DNA of 64,000 nucleotides, taken from the NCBI RefSeq assembly GCF_038637725.1, contig NZ_CP152052.1, positions 1,533,501 through 1,597,500 of the forward strand. The letters run 5' to 3'. The position numbers and the translations under genes are program-made. How positions within the stretch are numbered: position 1 is the first letter of the stretch; every line of letters starts with the position of its first letter. Shown here one piece after another: positions 18,763-28,319 of this stretch. The notes below the pieces were generated by a model, which ran no database searches, was not told the origin of the DNA, and saw nothing but the letters and a program-made list of their open reading frames with translations. The DNA is from Psychrobacillus sp. FSL H8-0483 (GTDB taxonomy: Bacteria; Bacillota; Bacilli; Bacillales_A; Planococcaceae).

Positions 18763-19230
18763 TTGAACCAGTCTTATACTATTTTCATTTCACTATGCGT
18801 ACTTGTTATTAGTTTTATCGGCGGATTATATTTGTTTGAAAAAAGCACACCAGAACAGCAGCAATGGATTATTAATCTCTTGGACGCACGTGTTCTATTA
18901 GTAGAACAACCTACTTTTCTAGAAACTATTTTTCCTCATTTGATGATCGCAGTCGTATTTTTTTTGTTTTATCAACACCGTTATTTGCGAAAACTCATCT
19001 TAGTTATTTGTGCTTTTAAAATTACATTTTACGGTTTCTGCTCTAGTTATTTGCTTCAATCACAAGACTCTACATTTCCATATGTATTTTGGTGGTTCCC
19101 ATTTCAATTAGTCTATTGTATCCTTCTTCTAGCTCTAGCAAATCGGGTTAATTTATTCGCGCTGTCCTTCTATATAATCGTTATTATTATAGAGTTCTTC
19201 TTAATGCCATTTATACTATTTAATAATTAG
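18763..19230 (+). CDS. polytopic membrane protein between nudF and fur
   Basis: 155 aa, about four to five membrane helices (residues 5-25, 50-65, 72-90, 105-125, 128-150). I do not recognise it firmly. In B. subtilis spoIIM (septal peptidoglycan dissolution in sporulation) lies in this interval just before fur, and the helix pattern with LILVICAFKITFYGFCSSYLL recalls SpoIIM, but the protein is shorter and divergent. TTG at 18763 has GGGGGTG well spaced; the ATGs upstream do not. Confidence 0.7.
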   Translation: MNQSYTIFISLCVLVISFIGGLYLFEKSTPEQQQWIINLLDARVLLVEQPTFLETIFPHLMIAVVFFLFYQHRYLRKLILVICAFKITFYGFCSSYLLQSQDSTFPYVFWWFPFQLVYCILLLALANRVNLFALSFYIIVIIIEFFLMPFILFNN

Positions 19231-19237
19231 TACTTAT

Positions 19238-19292
19238 TAATAATTATTATAGATTGAATCTCTTGTAATGAGAATTCAATTCTTGGTATAAT
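19238..19292 (+). promoter_or_regulatory. fur promoter with PerR-box-like operator
   Basis: TAATAATTATTATAG (19238-19252) matches the PerR box TTATAATNATTATAA at 12 of 14 fixed positions. Downstream, TTGTAA (19263-19268) and an extended -10 TGGTATAAT (19284-19292) form a promoter 24 bases before the fur start. A perfect AGAATT-C-AATTCT repeat lies between -35 and -10. PerR control of fur is known in B. subtilis. Confidence 0.6.
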
Positions 19293-19315
19293 GGAGGAAG
19301 TTAAGGAGGCGTCAC

Positions 19316-19756
19316 ATGGAGAGCCGTATTGATCGTATTAAAAAACAATTATCTGGTGCGAGCTATAAACTGACGCCACAGCGTGAAGCGACAGTCCGAG
19401 TTTTGCTAGAAAATGAAGAGGATCATTTGAGTGCAGAGGATGTATTTTTACTAGTTAGAGAGAAGTCCCCTGAGATAGGACTTGCTACAGTTTATCGTAC
19501 ATTAGAATTATTAAATGAATTGAATGTTGTGGATAAAATTCAATTTGGAGATGGCGTATCACGCTACGATTTACGACAAGAAGGTGCAGCTCATTTTCAT
19601 CATCATCTTGTTTGTATTGAATGTGGTGCAGTGGACGAAATACAGGAAGATTTATTAGAAGACGTAGAAGCTATTGTTGAGAAAAAATGGAACTTTATTA
19701 TTAAGGATCATCGATTAACTTTTCACGGTATATGTCATCGTTGCCAAGATAAATAA
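19316..19756 (+). CDS. fur: ferric uptake regulator Fur
   Basis: Fe(II)-dependent repressor of iron uptake genes. 146 aa: winged helix with LTPQREATVRVLLEN and PEIGLATVYRTLELL, metal segment HFHHHLVCIECG, and the structural zinc cysteines CIEC and CHRC. It could in principle be PerR or Zur, but the nudF-(membrane)-fur-xerD neighbourhood identifies Fur. AAGGAGG lies 7 bases before the ATG. Confidence 0.93.
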   Translation: MESRIDRIKKQLSGASYKLTPQREATVRVLLENEEDHLSAEDVFLLVREKSPEIGLATVYRTLELLNELNVVDKIQFGDGVSRYDLRQEGAAHFHHHLVCIECGAVDEIQEDLLEDVEAIVEKKWNFIIKDHRLTFHGICHRCQDK

Positions 19757-19758
19757 TA

Positions 19759-19867
19759 GTCTCTGTATTATTAGGTTGTTGTTTTTTAGAAGAATATATT
19801 TTGTGCCGAAAATCCGCGGAAAGCGAGCGAATTATCGGCAGGTAACAACTTATCGTTTCACAAAGCC
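19759..19867. repeat. internally deleted palindromic element of the GGCTCTGTTAAA family
   Basis: Starts GTCTCTGTATTATTAGG 3 bases after the fur stop and ends TTTCACAAAGCC. It keeps TTTTTTAGAAGAATATATTTTG and the right part GCGGAAAGCGAGCGAATTAT, ending as the 15973 copy does, but lacks the middle including the GACTCC arm. Confidence 0.8.
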
Positions 19868-19874
19868 AAATAAT

Positions 19875-19907
19875 AAAAAAAGGATAGCTATCTGCTATCC
19901 TTTTTTT
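19875..19907 (+). terminator. fur terminator
   Basis: AGGATAG / CTATCCT stem with a 7-base loop, flanked by an A run and TTTTTTT; pushed about 115 bases away from fur by the repeat. Confidence 0.85.
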
Positions 19908-19924
19908 AATCGGGAGGTATTAGG

Positions 19925-20827
19925 TTGAAAGACGGGTTACTTCACTTAGAGGACTATTTACATTTTTTACGTATTGAGCGTCAATTGGCAAATAACACAC
20001 TCGTTTCTTACAAAAAAGATTTAACAGAGTATTTAAAATCTATACTAGAAACACAGCAATTACATAAGCTAGATGTGGTAGAGCGTCAGCATATCCTTGT
20101 CCATCTTCGAAAACTAAAAGAAGAAGGTAAGTCTGCTCGAACAATTGCCAGACATATATCATCCATTCGTTCCTTTCATCAATTTTTATTGCGTGAGAAA
20201 GTGACGAGTAAAGATCCAACGATCCATTTGGAACTTCCCCAACTAGAACAAAAATTACCTAACTTTTTATCTGTTGACGAACTTAATAATCTACTAAGTA
20301 GTATCAATTTATCAAAGCCACAAGGTGTGAGAGATTTAGCTATGTTTGAAATAATGTATGCGAGTGGTATGCGTATTAGTGAGTGTTTAAGTTTAAACTT
20401 AGAAGATTTACACTTAACGATGGGGTTTGTGAGAGTATTCGGTAAAGGCGGCAAAGAACGCATCATTCCTTTAGGTGGTGCTGCTATTCGTGCATGTACT
20501 CAATATATTGAGGAAGCAAGACCAAAACTACTAAAATCTAGTGAGCGTACAGATGCAATATTCGTCAATCAAAGAGGGAAGCGTTTAACAAGACAAGGAA
20601 TCTGGAAATTATTAAATAAGCACGCATTAAATGCCGGTATACAAAAAGATATAACCCCTCATGTGCTACGACATACGTTTGCTACTCATTTAATCGAAAA
20701 TGGAGCAGATTTACGTGCGGTTCAAGAAATGCTAGGGCATGCAGATATTGCTACTACTCAAATTTATACACATGTAAGTAAGACAAGGTTAAAAGAAGTA
20801 TACAAACAATTTCATCCTCGTGCATAA
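19925..20827 (+). CDS. xerD: site-specific tyrosine recombinase XerD
   Basis: Resolves chromosome dimers at dif with XerC (CodV). 300 aa: N-terminal SAM-like core-binding domain, C-terminal catalytic domain with Arg in YASGMRISECL, Lys in GKGGKER, HVLRHTFATHL (His, Arg), LGHADIATTQIY (His) and the nucleophile Tyr in YTHVSK. TTG start with GGGAGG 7 bases upstream. Gene order fur-xerD-deoB matches B. subtilis ripX. Confidence 0.95.
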   Translation: MKDGLLHLEDYLHFLRIERQLANNTLVSYKKDLTEYLKSILETQQLHKLDVVERQHILVHLRKLKEEGKSARTIARHISSIRSFHQFLLREKVTSKDPTIHLELPQLEQKLPNFLSVDELNNLLSSINLSKPQGVRDLAMFEIMYASGMRISECLSLNLEDLHLTMGFVRVFGKGGKERIIPLGGAAIRACTQYIEEARPKLLKSSERTDAIFVNQRGKRLTRQGIWKLLNKHALNAGIQKDITPHVLRHTFATHLIENGADLRAVQEMLGHADIATTQIYTHVSKTRLKEVYKQFHPRA

Positions 20828-20899
20828 TTTGTCCGAGGTCTGACCTGTACTTTATTAATTTTTTTGGTAAACTAGAAGAAAATAGTAGGAGGGAATAAA

Positions 20900-22078
20900 A
20901 TGTACAAATTTAAGCGCATACATGTTATCGTCATGGATTCTGTTGGCATTGGAGAAGCTCCAGATGCAGCAGCTTTCGGTGATGTAGGCTCACATACTAT
21001 AGGACATATTGCAGAACAAATGAACGGTCTTCATATGCCGGTAATGCAAAAATTAGGATTAGGTAATATTGACACGATCAAAGGCATTCTTCCAGCTGAT
21101 AAGCCCACAGCGTACTATGGGAAAATGCAAGAAGCTTCTGTTGGGAAGGATACAATGACTGGCCACTGGGAAATTATGGGTCTAAACATTCATACACCTT
21201 TTAAAGTATATCCGAATGGATTTCCAGAAGAATTAGTAAAAGCATTAGAAGAGAAAACAGGTCGTAAAGTTATTGGAAATAAACCAGCGAGTGGTACAGA
21301 AATTTTGGATGAACTTGGGGAAGAGCATATGCAAACAGGCGCTATTATTGTGTATACATCTGCTGACCCTGTTTTACAGATTGCTGCGCATGAAGAGATT
21401 ATTCCATTAGAAGAATTATATCGAATTTGTGAAATTGCTCGTGAGCTAACATTGTCAGATGAGTTTTTAGTTGGCCGAATTATCGCTCGTCCTTTCGTTG
21501 GAGAACCAGGAAACTTTATTCGTACTTCAAATCGTCACGACTATGCATTAAAACCATTTGGCCGTACAGCTATGAATGAATTACAAGATGCTGGACTAGA
21601 TGTTATTGCAATCGGTAAGATACATGATATCTACAATGGAGAAGGTATAACTTCTGCCGAAAGAACGAAAGATAACATGGATGGGATGGATAAATTCATC
21701 GCCACATTAGATAAGGATTTTACTGGAATTAGCTTTATAAATTTAGTCGATTTTGATGCGTTATTTGGACATCGTCGTGATCCAATTGGATATGGTAAAG
21801 CATTAGAAGAGTTTGATGCCCGATTAAAAGAAGTTTTACCTAAGTTAACAGAAGAAGATTTGTTAATTATTACAGCAGATCATGGAAATGATCCGACGAT
21901 GCCAGGAACAGATCACACACGTGAATATGTTCCTCTGACTGTATATTCTCCAAGATTTAACGAAATAACAGAATTACCTCTTCGCACAACGTTTGCGGAT
22001 ATTGGTGCGACAATTTCTGAAAATTTTGGCGTAGCAAAAACAGCATTTGGAGATAGTTTTCTATCTTTATTAAAATAA
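20900..22078 (+). CDS. deoB: phosphopentomutase
   Basis: Converts (deoxy)ribose-1-phosphate to the 5-phosphate in nucleoside salvage. 392-aa alkaline phosphatase-fold enzyme: [16 protein letters not shown], phosphorylated Thr in [10 protein letters not shown], and metal ligands [11 protein letters not shown] and [18 protein letters not shown] lies before the ATG. Followed 16 bases later by pyrimidine nucleoside phosphorylase, forming a two-gene nucleoside catabolism operon. Confidence 0.96.
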   Translation: MYKFKRIHVIVMDSVGIGEAPDAAAFGDVGSHTIGHIAEQMNGLHMPVMQKLGLGNIDTIKGILPADKPTAYYGKMQEASVGKDTMTGHWEIMGLNIHTPFKVYPNGFPEELVKALEEKTGRKVIGNKPASGTEILDELGEEHMQTGAIIVYTSADPVLQIAAHEEIIPLEELYRICEIARELTLSDEFLVGRIIARPFVGEPGNFIRTSNRHDYALKPFGRTAMNELQDAGLDVIAIGKIHDIYNGEGITSAERTKDNMDGMDKFIATLDKDFTGISFINLVDFDALFGHRRDPIGYGKALEEFDARLKEVLPKLTEEDLLIITADHGNDPTMPGTDHTREYVPLTVYSPRFNEITELPLRTTFADIGATISENFGVAKTAFGDSFLSLLK

Positions 22079-22094
22079 AAGGGCGTGTTAAGCA

Positions 22095-23399
22095 ATGAGA
22101 ATGATTGATATTATTGAAAAAAAGAGAGACGGTCATCCTTTAACAAAAGAGGAGATTGAATTCTTTATAACTGGATACACGAATAATACGATTCCAGATT
22201 ACCAAATGAGCGCGCTTCTTATGGCCATTTTCTTTCAAAATATGAATGACGATGAACGAGCTAATTTAACTTTAGCAATGGTGAACTCTGGAGAGCAAAT
22301 TGATTTATCTGCGATTGAAGGTGTCAAAGTTGATAAGCATTCCACTGGTGGAGTCGGTGACACGACTACGTTAGTTCTAGGGCCGCTAGTAGCAGCATGT
22401 GGTGTTCCCGTTGCTAAAATGAGTGGACGTGGGTTAGGTCATACTGGAGGAACCATTGATAAGTTAGAAGCAATTGAAGGTTTCCATGTGGAGCTTACAT
22501 CTGAACAATTCGTTAAACAAGTAAATGAGATAAAAGTTGCCGTAATCGGACAAAGTGGAAATTTAACGCCAGCGGATAAGAAATTGTATGCGCTGCGTGA
22601 TGTGACTGCTACTGTTAACAGTATTCCTTTAATAGCGAGCTCTATTATGAGTAAGAAAATCGCAGCAGGAGCAGGAGCGATCGTTTTAGATGTGAAAACT
22701 GGTGACGGCGCATTTATGAAAACAACAGAAGATGCACGTGCATTAGCAAAAGCGATGGTACGAATCGGAAATAATGTTGGAAGAACAACAATGGCCATTA
22801 TTTCTGATATGAGTCAACCTCTTGGAAACGCGATTGGAAACTCCTTGGAAGTCATAGAGGCAATTGATACGTTAAAAGGAAATGGACCAAAAGATTTAAC
22901 TGAGCTTTGTTTGACCCTTGGCAGCCAAATGGTAGTCGTTGGAGAGAAAGCGGATACACTAGAAGAAGCAAGAGAAATGTTGCTTCAAGTAATTAAAGAT
23001 GGTTCGGCTCTAGAAATCTTTAAACAGTTTATCAAATGGCAAGGTGGAAATGAAAAAATTGTGGATGATGTGTCATTACTTCCACAAGCAGCTTATACAT
23101 TTGAAGTGCCAGCCTCAAAAGATGGCTACGTAACATTTATGGAAGCAGATGAAGTTGGTACTGCTGCAATGTTATTAGGTGCAGGACGAGCAACAAAGGA
23201 ATCTGAAATTGATTTAGCAGTAGGGATTAAGCTAAATAAAAAAGTTGGAGATTCTGTTAAAAAAGGTGAATCACTTGCAACTATACATGCAAATTCGGAG
23301 AATGTAGAGGAAGTGTTGAATAAATTGACTCAATTTATTGAAATAGAATCTACAAGAAAAGAAGCTCCTCCTTTAATTTATGAAATAATTACAGAATAA
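22095..23399 (+). CDS. pdp: pyrimidine-nucleoside phosphorylase
   Basis: Phosphorolyses uridine/thymidine to base plus sugar-1-phosphate, which DeoB then isomerises. 434 aa: signature [16 protein letters not shown], phosphate-binding KHSTGGVGD, and a C-terminal domain ([10 protein letters not shown]-type). Starts [10 protein letters not shown], which matches the family N-terminus. At this position B. subtilis carries the purine enzyme gene pupG; here it is the pyrimidine enzyme. Terminator follows. Confidence 0.95.
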   Translation: MRMIDIIEKKRDGHPLTKEEIEFFITGYTNNTIPDYQMSALLMAIFFQNMNDDERANLTLAMVNSGEQIDLSAIEGVKVDKHSTGGVGDTTTLVLGPLVAACGVPVAKMSGRGLGHTGGTIDKLEAIEGFHVELTSEQFVKQVNEIKVAVIGQSGNLTPADKKLYALRDVTATVNSIPLIASSIMSKKIAAGAGAIVLDVKTGDGAFMKTTEDARALAKAMVRIGNNVGRTTMAIISDMSQPLGNAIGNSLEVIEAIDTLKGNGPKDLTELCLTLGSQMVVVGEKADTLEEAREMLLQVIKDGSALEIFKQFIKWQGGNEKIVDDVSLLPQAAYTFEVPASKDGYVTFMEADEVGTAAMLLGAGRATKESEIDLAVGIKLNKKVGDSVKKGESLATIHANSENVEEVLNKLTQFIEIESTRKEAPPLIYEIITE

Positions 23400-23409
23400 A
23401 CATTATATA

Positions 23410-23461
23410 AATAGGCATCTCGTAAAGGTTTATAAAAACTTTTATGAGATGTCTATTTTTT
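23410..23461 (+). terminator. terminator of the deoB-pdp operon
   Basis: Long imperfect stem AATAGGCATCTCGTAAA / TTTATGAGATGTCTATT followed by TTTTTT. Confidence 0.8.
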
Positions 23462-23556
23462 GATTAAAAAATAATAAAGATTCCCATACTTTAAGTGAAC
23501 AGCCCTTTGTCGAAAATCGACTAATAAACAATGATTTCTTCTACTTTTGTCAAGCG

Positions 23557-23585
23557 CAAGGAATTAAACCTGTTCATGTGGAATT
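23557..23585 (+). promoter_or_regulatory. candidate sigma-H promoter of the spoIIA operon
   Basis: CAAGGAATT (23557-23565), 12-base spacer, GTGGAATT (23578-23585), fitting the sigma-H pattern RnAGGAwww / RnnGAATww, 24 bases before the spoIIAA start. B. subtilis spoIIA is sigma-H and Spo0A~P dependent. I did not find a strong 0A box. Confidence 0.6.
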
Positions 23586-23608
23586 GCGCTATCAGAGGAG
23601 GCGATTTT

Positions 23609-23965
23609 ATGATTCATGAAGTAGAAAAAGTTGGAGACGAAATTATTATTATTCGATTAAAAGGTGAGCTAGACCATCATAGTACAAATGATATCCGAAA
23701 CGAGATAGTTCCAATGATTAAAAATGGTTCTATTAAAGTAATAGTTTGGAATTTAAAAGATTTGCATTTTATGGATAGCTCAGGAATAGGACTTATCCTA
23801 GGTAGAATGCGAGAACTAGCTCCAATAGATGGACAAACTATCATTGTGAATCCATCACCAACCATGCGTAAAATTTTTCAGTTTGCGGGGTTAAGCCCAT
23901 ATATTTATAGCGAGTCAGAAATTGAAATAATGTCAAAATTAGGAGGAATTGTTTATGGACAATGA
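23609..23965 (+). CDS. spoIIAA: anti-sigma F factor antagonist SpoIIAA
   Basis: STAS-domain protein that, when unphosphorylated, frees sigma-F from SpoIIAB in the forespore. 118 aa; the phosphorylatable Ser lies in HFMDSSGIGLILG. AGAGGAGG lies 8 bases before the ATG; an upstream in-frame start at 23531 overlaps the promoter and is rejected. First gene of spoIIAA-spoIIAB-sigF-spoVAF. The dacF gene that precedes it in B. subtilis is not present here. Confidence 0.96.
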   Translation: MIHEVEKVGDEIIIIRLKGELDHHSTNDIRNEIVPMIKNGSIKVIVWNLKDLHFMDSSGIGLILGRMRELAPIDGQTIIVNPSPTMRKIFQFAGLSPYIYSESEIEIMSKLGGIVYGQ

Positions 23966-24401
23966 GATCACACTATCTTTTATTGCCAAAAGCGAGAATG
24001 AAGCATTAGCAAGAATGGTTATGTCTAGTTTTATCGCGGCAATAGATCCAACAATCGAAGAACTATCTGAATTTAAAACGGTGATTTCGGAAGCAGTAAC
24101 AAACGCTATTGTACATGGCTATGAGGAGGATGGAGTTGGTAAGATCGAAATTCATGCACAAAGAACAAATCGAGATATTGTAGTTTCCATCGTGGATTAT
24201 GGTCGTGGAATTCGAGATGTTACGCAAGCGCGTGAACCTCTTTTTACAACTAAGCCAGAACAAGAACGTTCGGGTATGGGATTTACGATTATGGAAAGTT
24301 TTAGTGATGATGTGGAGATATACTCAATTCCTGATAGGGGGACGACTGTAACTATTACGAAGAAATTTGTACCAATTCAAGAATCTTGTAGGATCGTCTA
24401 A
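23955..24401 (+). CDS. spoIIAB: anti-sigma F factor and serine kinase SpoIIAB
   Basis: Binds and inhibits sigma-F; phosphorylates SpoIIAA. 148-aa GHKL ATPase: N-box EAVTNAIVHGYE, G1 DYGRGI, G2 RSGMGFTIME. AGGAGG is 8 bases before the ATG at 23955; the gene overlaps the spoIIAA end by 11 bases and its stop overlaps the sigF start, so the three are tightly coupled. Confidence 0.96.
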   Translation: MDNEITLSFIAKSENEALARMVMSSFIAAIDPTIEELSEFKTVISEAVTNAIVHGYEEDGVGKIEIHAQRTNRDIVVSIVDYGRGIRDVTQAREPLFTTKPEQERSGMGFTIMESFSDDVEIYSIPDRGTTVTITKKFVPIQESCRIV

Positions 24402-25189
24402 TGATGAATAATAATAAGCCGACTACTTTATTGACGCAAGAGAAAATGAGGGAACTCATAGCTCTATCGCAAGCTGGGGATAAACTTGCAAGACAGCAGA
24501 TGATTGAAGGTAATACAAGATTAGTTTGGTCCATTGTTCAACGATTTGCTTCCAGAGGAGCGGATTTAGAGGATTTGTTTCAAATAGGTTGTATCGGTCT
24601 AATGAAGTCGGTTGATAAGTTTGATTTGTCTTATGAGGTAAAGTTTTCTACGTATGCGGTTCCGATGATTATTGGAGAAATTCAGCGATTTTTAAGAGAC
24701 GACGGAATGGTGAAAATAAGCCGCTCTATTCGTGAATTAAATTTTAAAATTCGTCATGCAACGGACGATTTTTTAAAAATGCATGAACGTCAGCCAACTA
24801 TTTTAGAACTTGCAAGTATATTAGAAGTCTCTAGAGAAGAAATTGTGATGGCCGCAGACGCATTGAGAGACCCAGCATCCTTACAAGAGCAACTCTATGA
24901 GAATGAAAGTGGGGATGCACTAACATTAATGGATCAAATGAAAGATGAACGATCAGAAAAGTCCTTTGACCATATACCTCTCAGAGAATTGGTAGAAAAA
25001 CTTGAAAAAAGAGAACAAATGATTATTTATTTACGTTATTACTTAGACTGTACACAAAGTGATATTGCAGAAAGATTAGGTATTTCTCAAGTACAAGTAT
25101 CGAGATTAGAGAAAAAAATTCTAACTCAGCTAAAGACTTGGCTAGTACCTGTAGGTTTTGCTAATAATTCAAAAGCTAAAGATAGGTGA
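24401..25189 (+). CDS. sigF: RNA polymerase sigma-F factor, forespore specific
   Basis: First compartment-specific sigma factor of sporulation. 262-aa sigma-70 type: region 2 with LVWSIVQRFASRGADLEDLFQ and FSTYAVPMIIGEIQRFLRD, region 3, and region 4 helix-turn-helix QSDIAERLGISQVQVSRLEK. ATGATG start overlapping the spoIIAB TAA; either ATG may be used. Stop overlaps the next start (GTGA). Confidence 0.97.
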   Translation: MMNNNKPTTLLTQEKMRELIALSQAGDKLARQQMIEGNTRLVWSIVQRFASRGADLEDLFQIGCIGLMKSVDKFDLSYEVKFSTYAVPMIIGEIQRFLRDDGMVKISRSIRELNFKIRHATDDFLKMHERQPTILELASILEVSREEIVMAADALRDPASLQEQLYENESGDALTLMDQMKDERSEKSFDHIPLRELVEKLEKREQMIIYLRYYLDCTQSDIAERLGISQVQVSRLEKKILTQLKTWLVPVGFANNSKAKDR

Positions 25190-26634
25190 TTGAAACGAAA
25201 TCATTATTTAAAAGTATGACAGAAGCAGAAAATTTTTTGAAGGAAAAGTTTGGAGTAAATGAGTCCTATGATTTTGGAACTCTGCATACTCATTTATATG
25301 AGTTTCCGGTATTACTTGTCTATATTAATGGATTAGTTGACGGCTTAGTTTTAACTGAGTTACTAACGGATACGCAAAGGAGATTTACGGAAGAAGAAAT
25401 AGATGAAAATGAAATTATGGAGCATTACTTCCCGTATTATTCTATTACAAAATATGATTCAAAAGAAAAGTGGCTTATTGCTCTACTAAGTGGACAAGTA
25501 ACTTTTATTTTAAATAATGGATCTGTATATACAATAGATGTCCGTCATTATCCTGGAAGAAATCCGGAAGAGCCGGATAATGAGAAAGTAGTGAGAGGCT
25601 CTAGAGATGGCTTTACGGAAAATATCGTACAAAATACAGCCCTCGTTAGAAGGAGAATCCGAGACACTAATTTACGTTTTGAGTTACATCAGGTGACTAA
25701 CTTAGGTCAAACAGATATAGCTATTTCGTATATAAAAGGTATTGCGAATGATGATAATTTAATTCAAATTCGAAAAAGATTGAAACAAATTAAGCACGAT
25801 GGATTAACTATGACTGATAAAGCAATAGAAGAGTGGTTATTTAAGCAAGGGTTTCATCCACTGCCATTTGTTCGTTTTACAGAAAGACCAGATATAGCAG
25901 CTGCTCATCTATTAGAAGGTCATATTTTAATTATAGTGGATACTTCTCCATCGGCAATTATTGTGCCAACTACACTGTTTCACCATTTGCAACATGCAGA
26001 AGAGTATCGACAAGCTCCTGCTATTGGAACAATAGTTCGATGGATTCGTTTTTTTGGTGTATTTTTAAGTTTATTCTTATTACCTTTTTGGTACCTGTTA
26101 TCCAAGTATCCAGAGTTTGTACCGAAAGCACTTGACTTTTTGGGACCAAAAGAAATGGGCGAAATCCCACTCTTAATCCAAATAATTGTTGCAGATATCG
26201 GAATTGAATTTTTACGATTAGCAGCCATTCATACGCCGTCTCCTTTGTCTACGGCAATGGGAATTATCGCAGCCCTAGTCATTGGACAAATGGCGGTAGA
26301 TGTAGGTTTATTTGTTTCAGAAGTAATATTGTATACAGCACTAACAGCAATTTTTACTTTCTCTATTCCATCGTATGAACTGAGCATTACAACTAAAATT
26401 TTTAGAACGTTTATTTTACTAAGCACGGCAGCTTTTGGAGCAAACGGATTTTTTATATCGTCGGTATGTTTACTTTGGTATGTGTGTTCTGTAAGACCTT
26501 TAAATGTGCCTTATTTGTGGCCTGTCCTTCCTTTTTTCCCAACTGCATTTATGCGAACACTGATCCGTTTTCCTATGCCTGTGGATGCGAAGCGCCCGTT
26601 TATTACAAGATCACCTGTTCGTAAAAGGTCTTGA
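25186..26634 (+). CDS. spoVAF: SpoVAF, GerA-family spore germination protein
   Basis: Membrane protein of the GerAA/SpoVAF family in the spore inner membrane; with FigP-like partners it aids dipicolinate release in germination. 482 aa: soluble N-terminal domain (about 1-270) and about five helices in the C-terminal half (IPLLIQIIVADIGIEFLRLAA is typical). GTG start overlapping the sigF stop by 4 bases. In B. subtilis spoVAA-AE lie between sigF and spoVAF; here they are missing and spoVAF is read as a fourth gene of the sigF operon. Confidence 0.92.
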   Translation: MIETKSLFKSMTEAENFLKEKFGVNESYDFGTLHTHLYEFPVLLVYINGLVDGLVLTELLTDTQRRFTEEEIDENEIMEHYFPYYSITKYDSKEKWLIALLSGQVTFILNNGSVYTIDVRHYPGRNPEEPDNEKVVRGSRDGFTENIVQNTALVRRRIRDTNLRFELHQVTNLGQTDIAISYIKGIANDDNLIQIRKRLKQIKHDGLTMTDKAIEEWLFKQGFHPLPFVRFTERPDIAAAHLLEGHILIIVDTSPSAIIVPTTLFHHLQHAEEYRQAPAIGTIVRWIRFFGVFLSLFLLPFWYLLSKYPEFVPKALDFLGPKEMGEIPLLIQIIVADIGIEFLRLAAIHTPSPLSTAMGIIAALVIGQMAVDVGLFVSEVILYTALTAIFTFSIPSYELSITTKIFRTFILLSTAAFGANGFFISSVCLLWYVCSVRPLNVPYLWPVLPFFPTAFMRTLIRFPMPVDAKRPFITRSPVRKRS

Positions 26635-26703
26635 ATAGAATTGCAATTTCCTCATTTAATATGGTAAAGTTCATATAGGAATAGAGGAAATGAGGCGAGA
26701 TAC

Positions 26704-28020
26704 ATGGTGATGGTATCAGAGCATGCAGTAAATGAAAAAGGGCACCTTTTAATAGGTGGAATGGATAGCTTAGAACTAGCAAAAACCTACGGTACTCCGC
26801 TATTTGTATACGATTTGTCTCTTATAAGAGAACGAGCTCGTGCATTTATTAACACGTTTAAAGAACAGAATGTTAAAGCGCAAGTAGCGTATGCAAGTAA
26901 AGCTTTTTCAAGTATTGCAATGTATCAAGTGATGAAACAAGAGAATTTATCGTTAGATGTAGTTTCTGCAGGTGAACTTTTTACAGCTATAAAAGCTGGA
27001 TATCCAGTAGACCGAATTCATTTTCATGGAAATAATAAAAGTAAAGATGAATTATTATTGGCAATCGAGCATAAAATTGGATGTATCGTAGTAGATAATT
27101 TTTATGAAATTGAGTTATTAAAAAAATTAGCTAAAGAACATAACCAAAAAGTGAATATTTTGCTACGAGTAACCCCAGGTGTCGAAGCACATACCCATGA
27201 CTATATTACAACAGGTCAACAAGATTCAAAATTTGGTTTTGACTTAATGAACGGACAAGCAGATCTTGCTTTCCAGCAAGTGTATCAAGATGAATGGATT
27301 CAATTACTTGGTTTACACTGTCATATTGGATCACAAATATTTGAAACAATTGGTTTTAAAGTGGCAGCTGAAAAACTGATCAAGAAAATGTTTGAATGGT
27401 TTAATAATTATCAATTCCAATGTACTGTTTTAAATCTAGGTGGTGGCTTTGGTATTAAATATACGAAGGAAGATACGCCTCTAGAGCCATCCGTTTACGT
27501 AAAGGAAATGATCATTGTTGTTAAGGATTTGGTAGCCGAAACACAGTTTGCTATGCCTGAAATTTGGATAGAACCAGGCCGCTCGCTGGTAGGGGATGCA
27601 GGAACCTCTCTGTATACAATCGGATCTGAAAAAGAAGTGCCAGATGTTCGCAAGTATTTAGCTGTGGATGGAGGCATGTCTGATAATATTCGCCCAGCTT
27701 TGTATGGCGCAGTGTATGATGCCGTTATTGCAAATAAAATGGACGAACAAAGGGAAGAAGACTATACAATTGCAGGGAAATGTTGTGAATCTGGGGATAA
27801 GCTGATTGATAATATATCATTGCCAAAAGCAGAACCTGGGGACATCTTAGCAATGTTTTGTACTGGAGCTTACGGCTATGCTATGGCAAGCAACTATAAT
27901 CGTTTAGCTAGACCAGCTGTTGTCTTTGTAGAAAAAGGAAAGCATCAATTAGCTGTAAGAAGAGAAACTTTGGAAGACATCGTTCAACTTGACCTTCCCT
28001 TCACATTGGAAAAGGGGTGA
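26704..28020 (+). CDS. lysA: diaminopimelate decarboxylase
   Basis: Last step of lysine synthesis, meso-DAP to lysine. 438-aa PLP fold III enzyme: YASKAFSS (PLP lysine), HFHGNNKS, GGGFGIKY phosphate loop, EPGRSLVG, CCESGD and GAYGYAMASNYN. ATG start, with GAGG upstream. Position after spoVAF matches B. subtilis. No lysine riboswitch precedes it. Confidence 0.96.
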   Translation: MVMVSEHAVNEKGHLLIGGMDSLELAKTYGTPLFVYDLSLIRERARAFINTFKEQNVKAQVAYASKAFSSIAMYQVMKQENLSLDVVSAGELFTAIKAGYPVDRIHFHGNNKSKDELLLAIEHKIGCIVVDNFYEIELLKKLAKEHNQKVNILLRVTPGVEAHTHDYITTGQQDSKFGFDLMNGQADLAFQQVYQDEWIQLLGLHCHIGSQIFETIGFKVAAEKLIKKMFEWFNNYQFQCTVLNLGGGFGIKYTKEDTPLEPSVYVKEMIIVVKDLVAETQFAMPEIWIEPGRSLVGDAGTSLYTIGSEKEVPDVRKYLAVDGGMSDNIRPALYGAVYDAVIANKMDEQREEDYTIAGKCCESGDKLIDNISLPKAEPGDILAMFCTGAYGYAMASNYNRLARPAVVFVEKGKHQLAVRRETLEDIVQLDLPFTLEKG

Positions 28021-28027
28021 AGTTAGG

Positions 28028-28129
28028 TTGAAAAAGTTAAATGTCATTTTATTTTCCATTATTTTCTTAACAGGGGTTATTTGGGGATTAATTTATTGGC
28101 TCTTCATTGCTCCAAATGCTAATTTGTAA
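28028..28129 (+). CDS. 33-aa single-pass membrane peptide downstream of lysA
   Basis: TTG-started frame giving MKKLNVILFSIIFLTGVIWG followed by LIYWLFIAPNANL: a basic start and one membrane helix. It begins 8 bases after the lysA stop with GGGGTGAAG upstream, so it is probably co-translated. Too short for family assignment. No homologue recalled. Confidence 0.5.
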   Translation: MKKLNVILFSIIFLTGVIWGLIYWLFIAPNANL

Positions 28130-28319
28130 TTTGGACAAATGTCGTGTACGATTAAAAAGTTCTTTTTAACCTTATGCAACTGAAGAAGCTACTTCTAATG
28201 AAATAAGTTAAAGCCTCCGGTGGATGCCGCAGATAGTTCATTGTGGAAGAAGCATGATGCAAGATCTTGCTCAAATACGCCAAGGCGTATTTGATGAAAT
28301 TAAAAGAGGGTCTAAAAAT

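Noticed and set aside
26640-26703. Lysine riboswitch ahead of lysA
   Set aside because: The 69-base gap is too short and lacks lysine-aptamer motifs.
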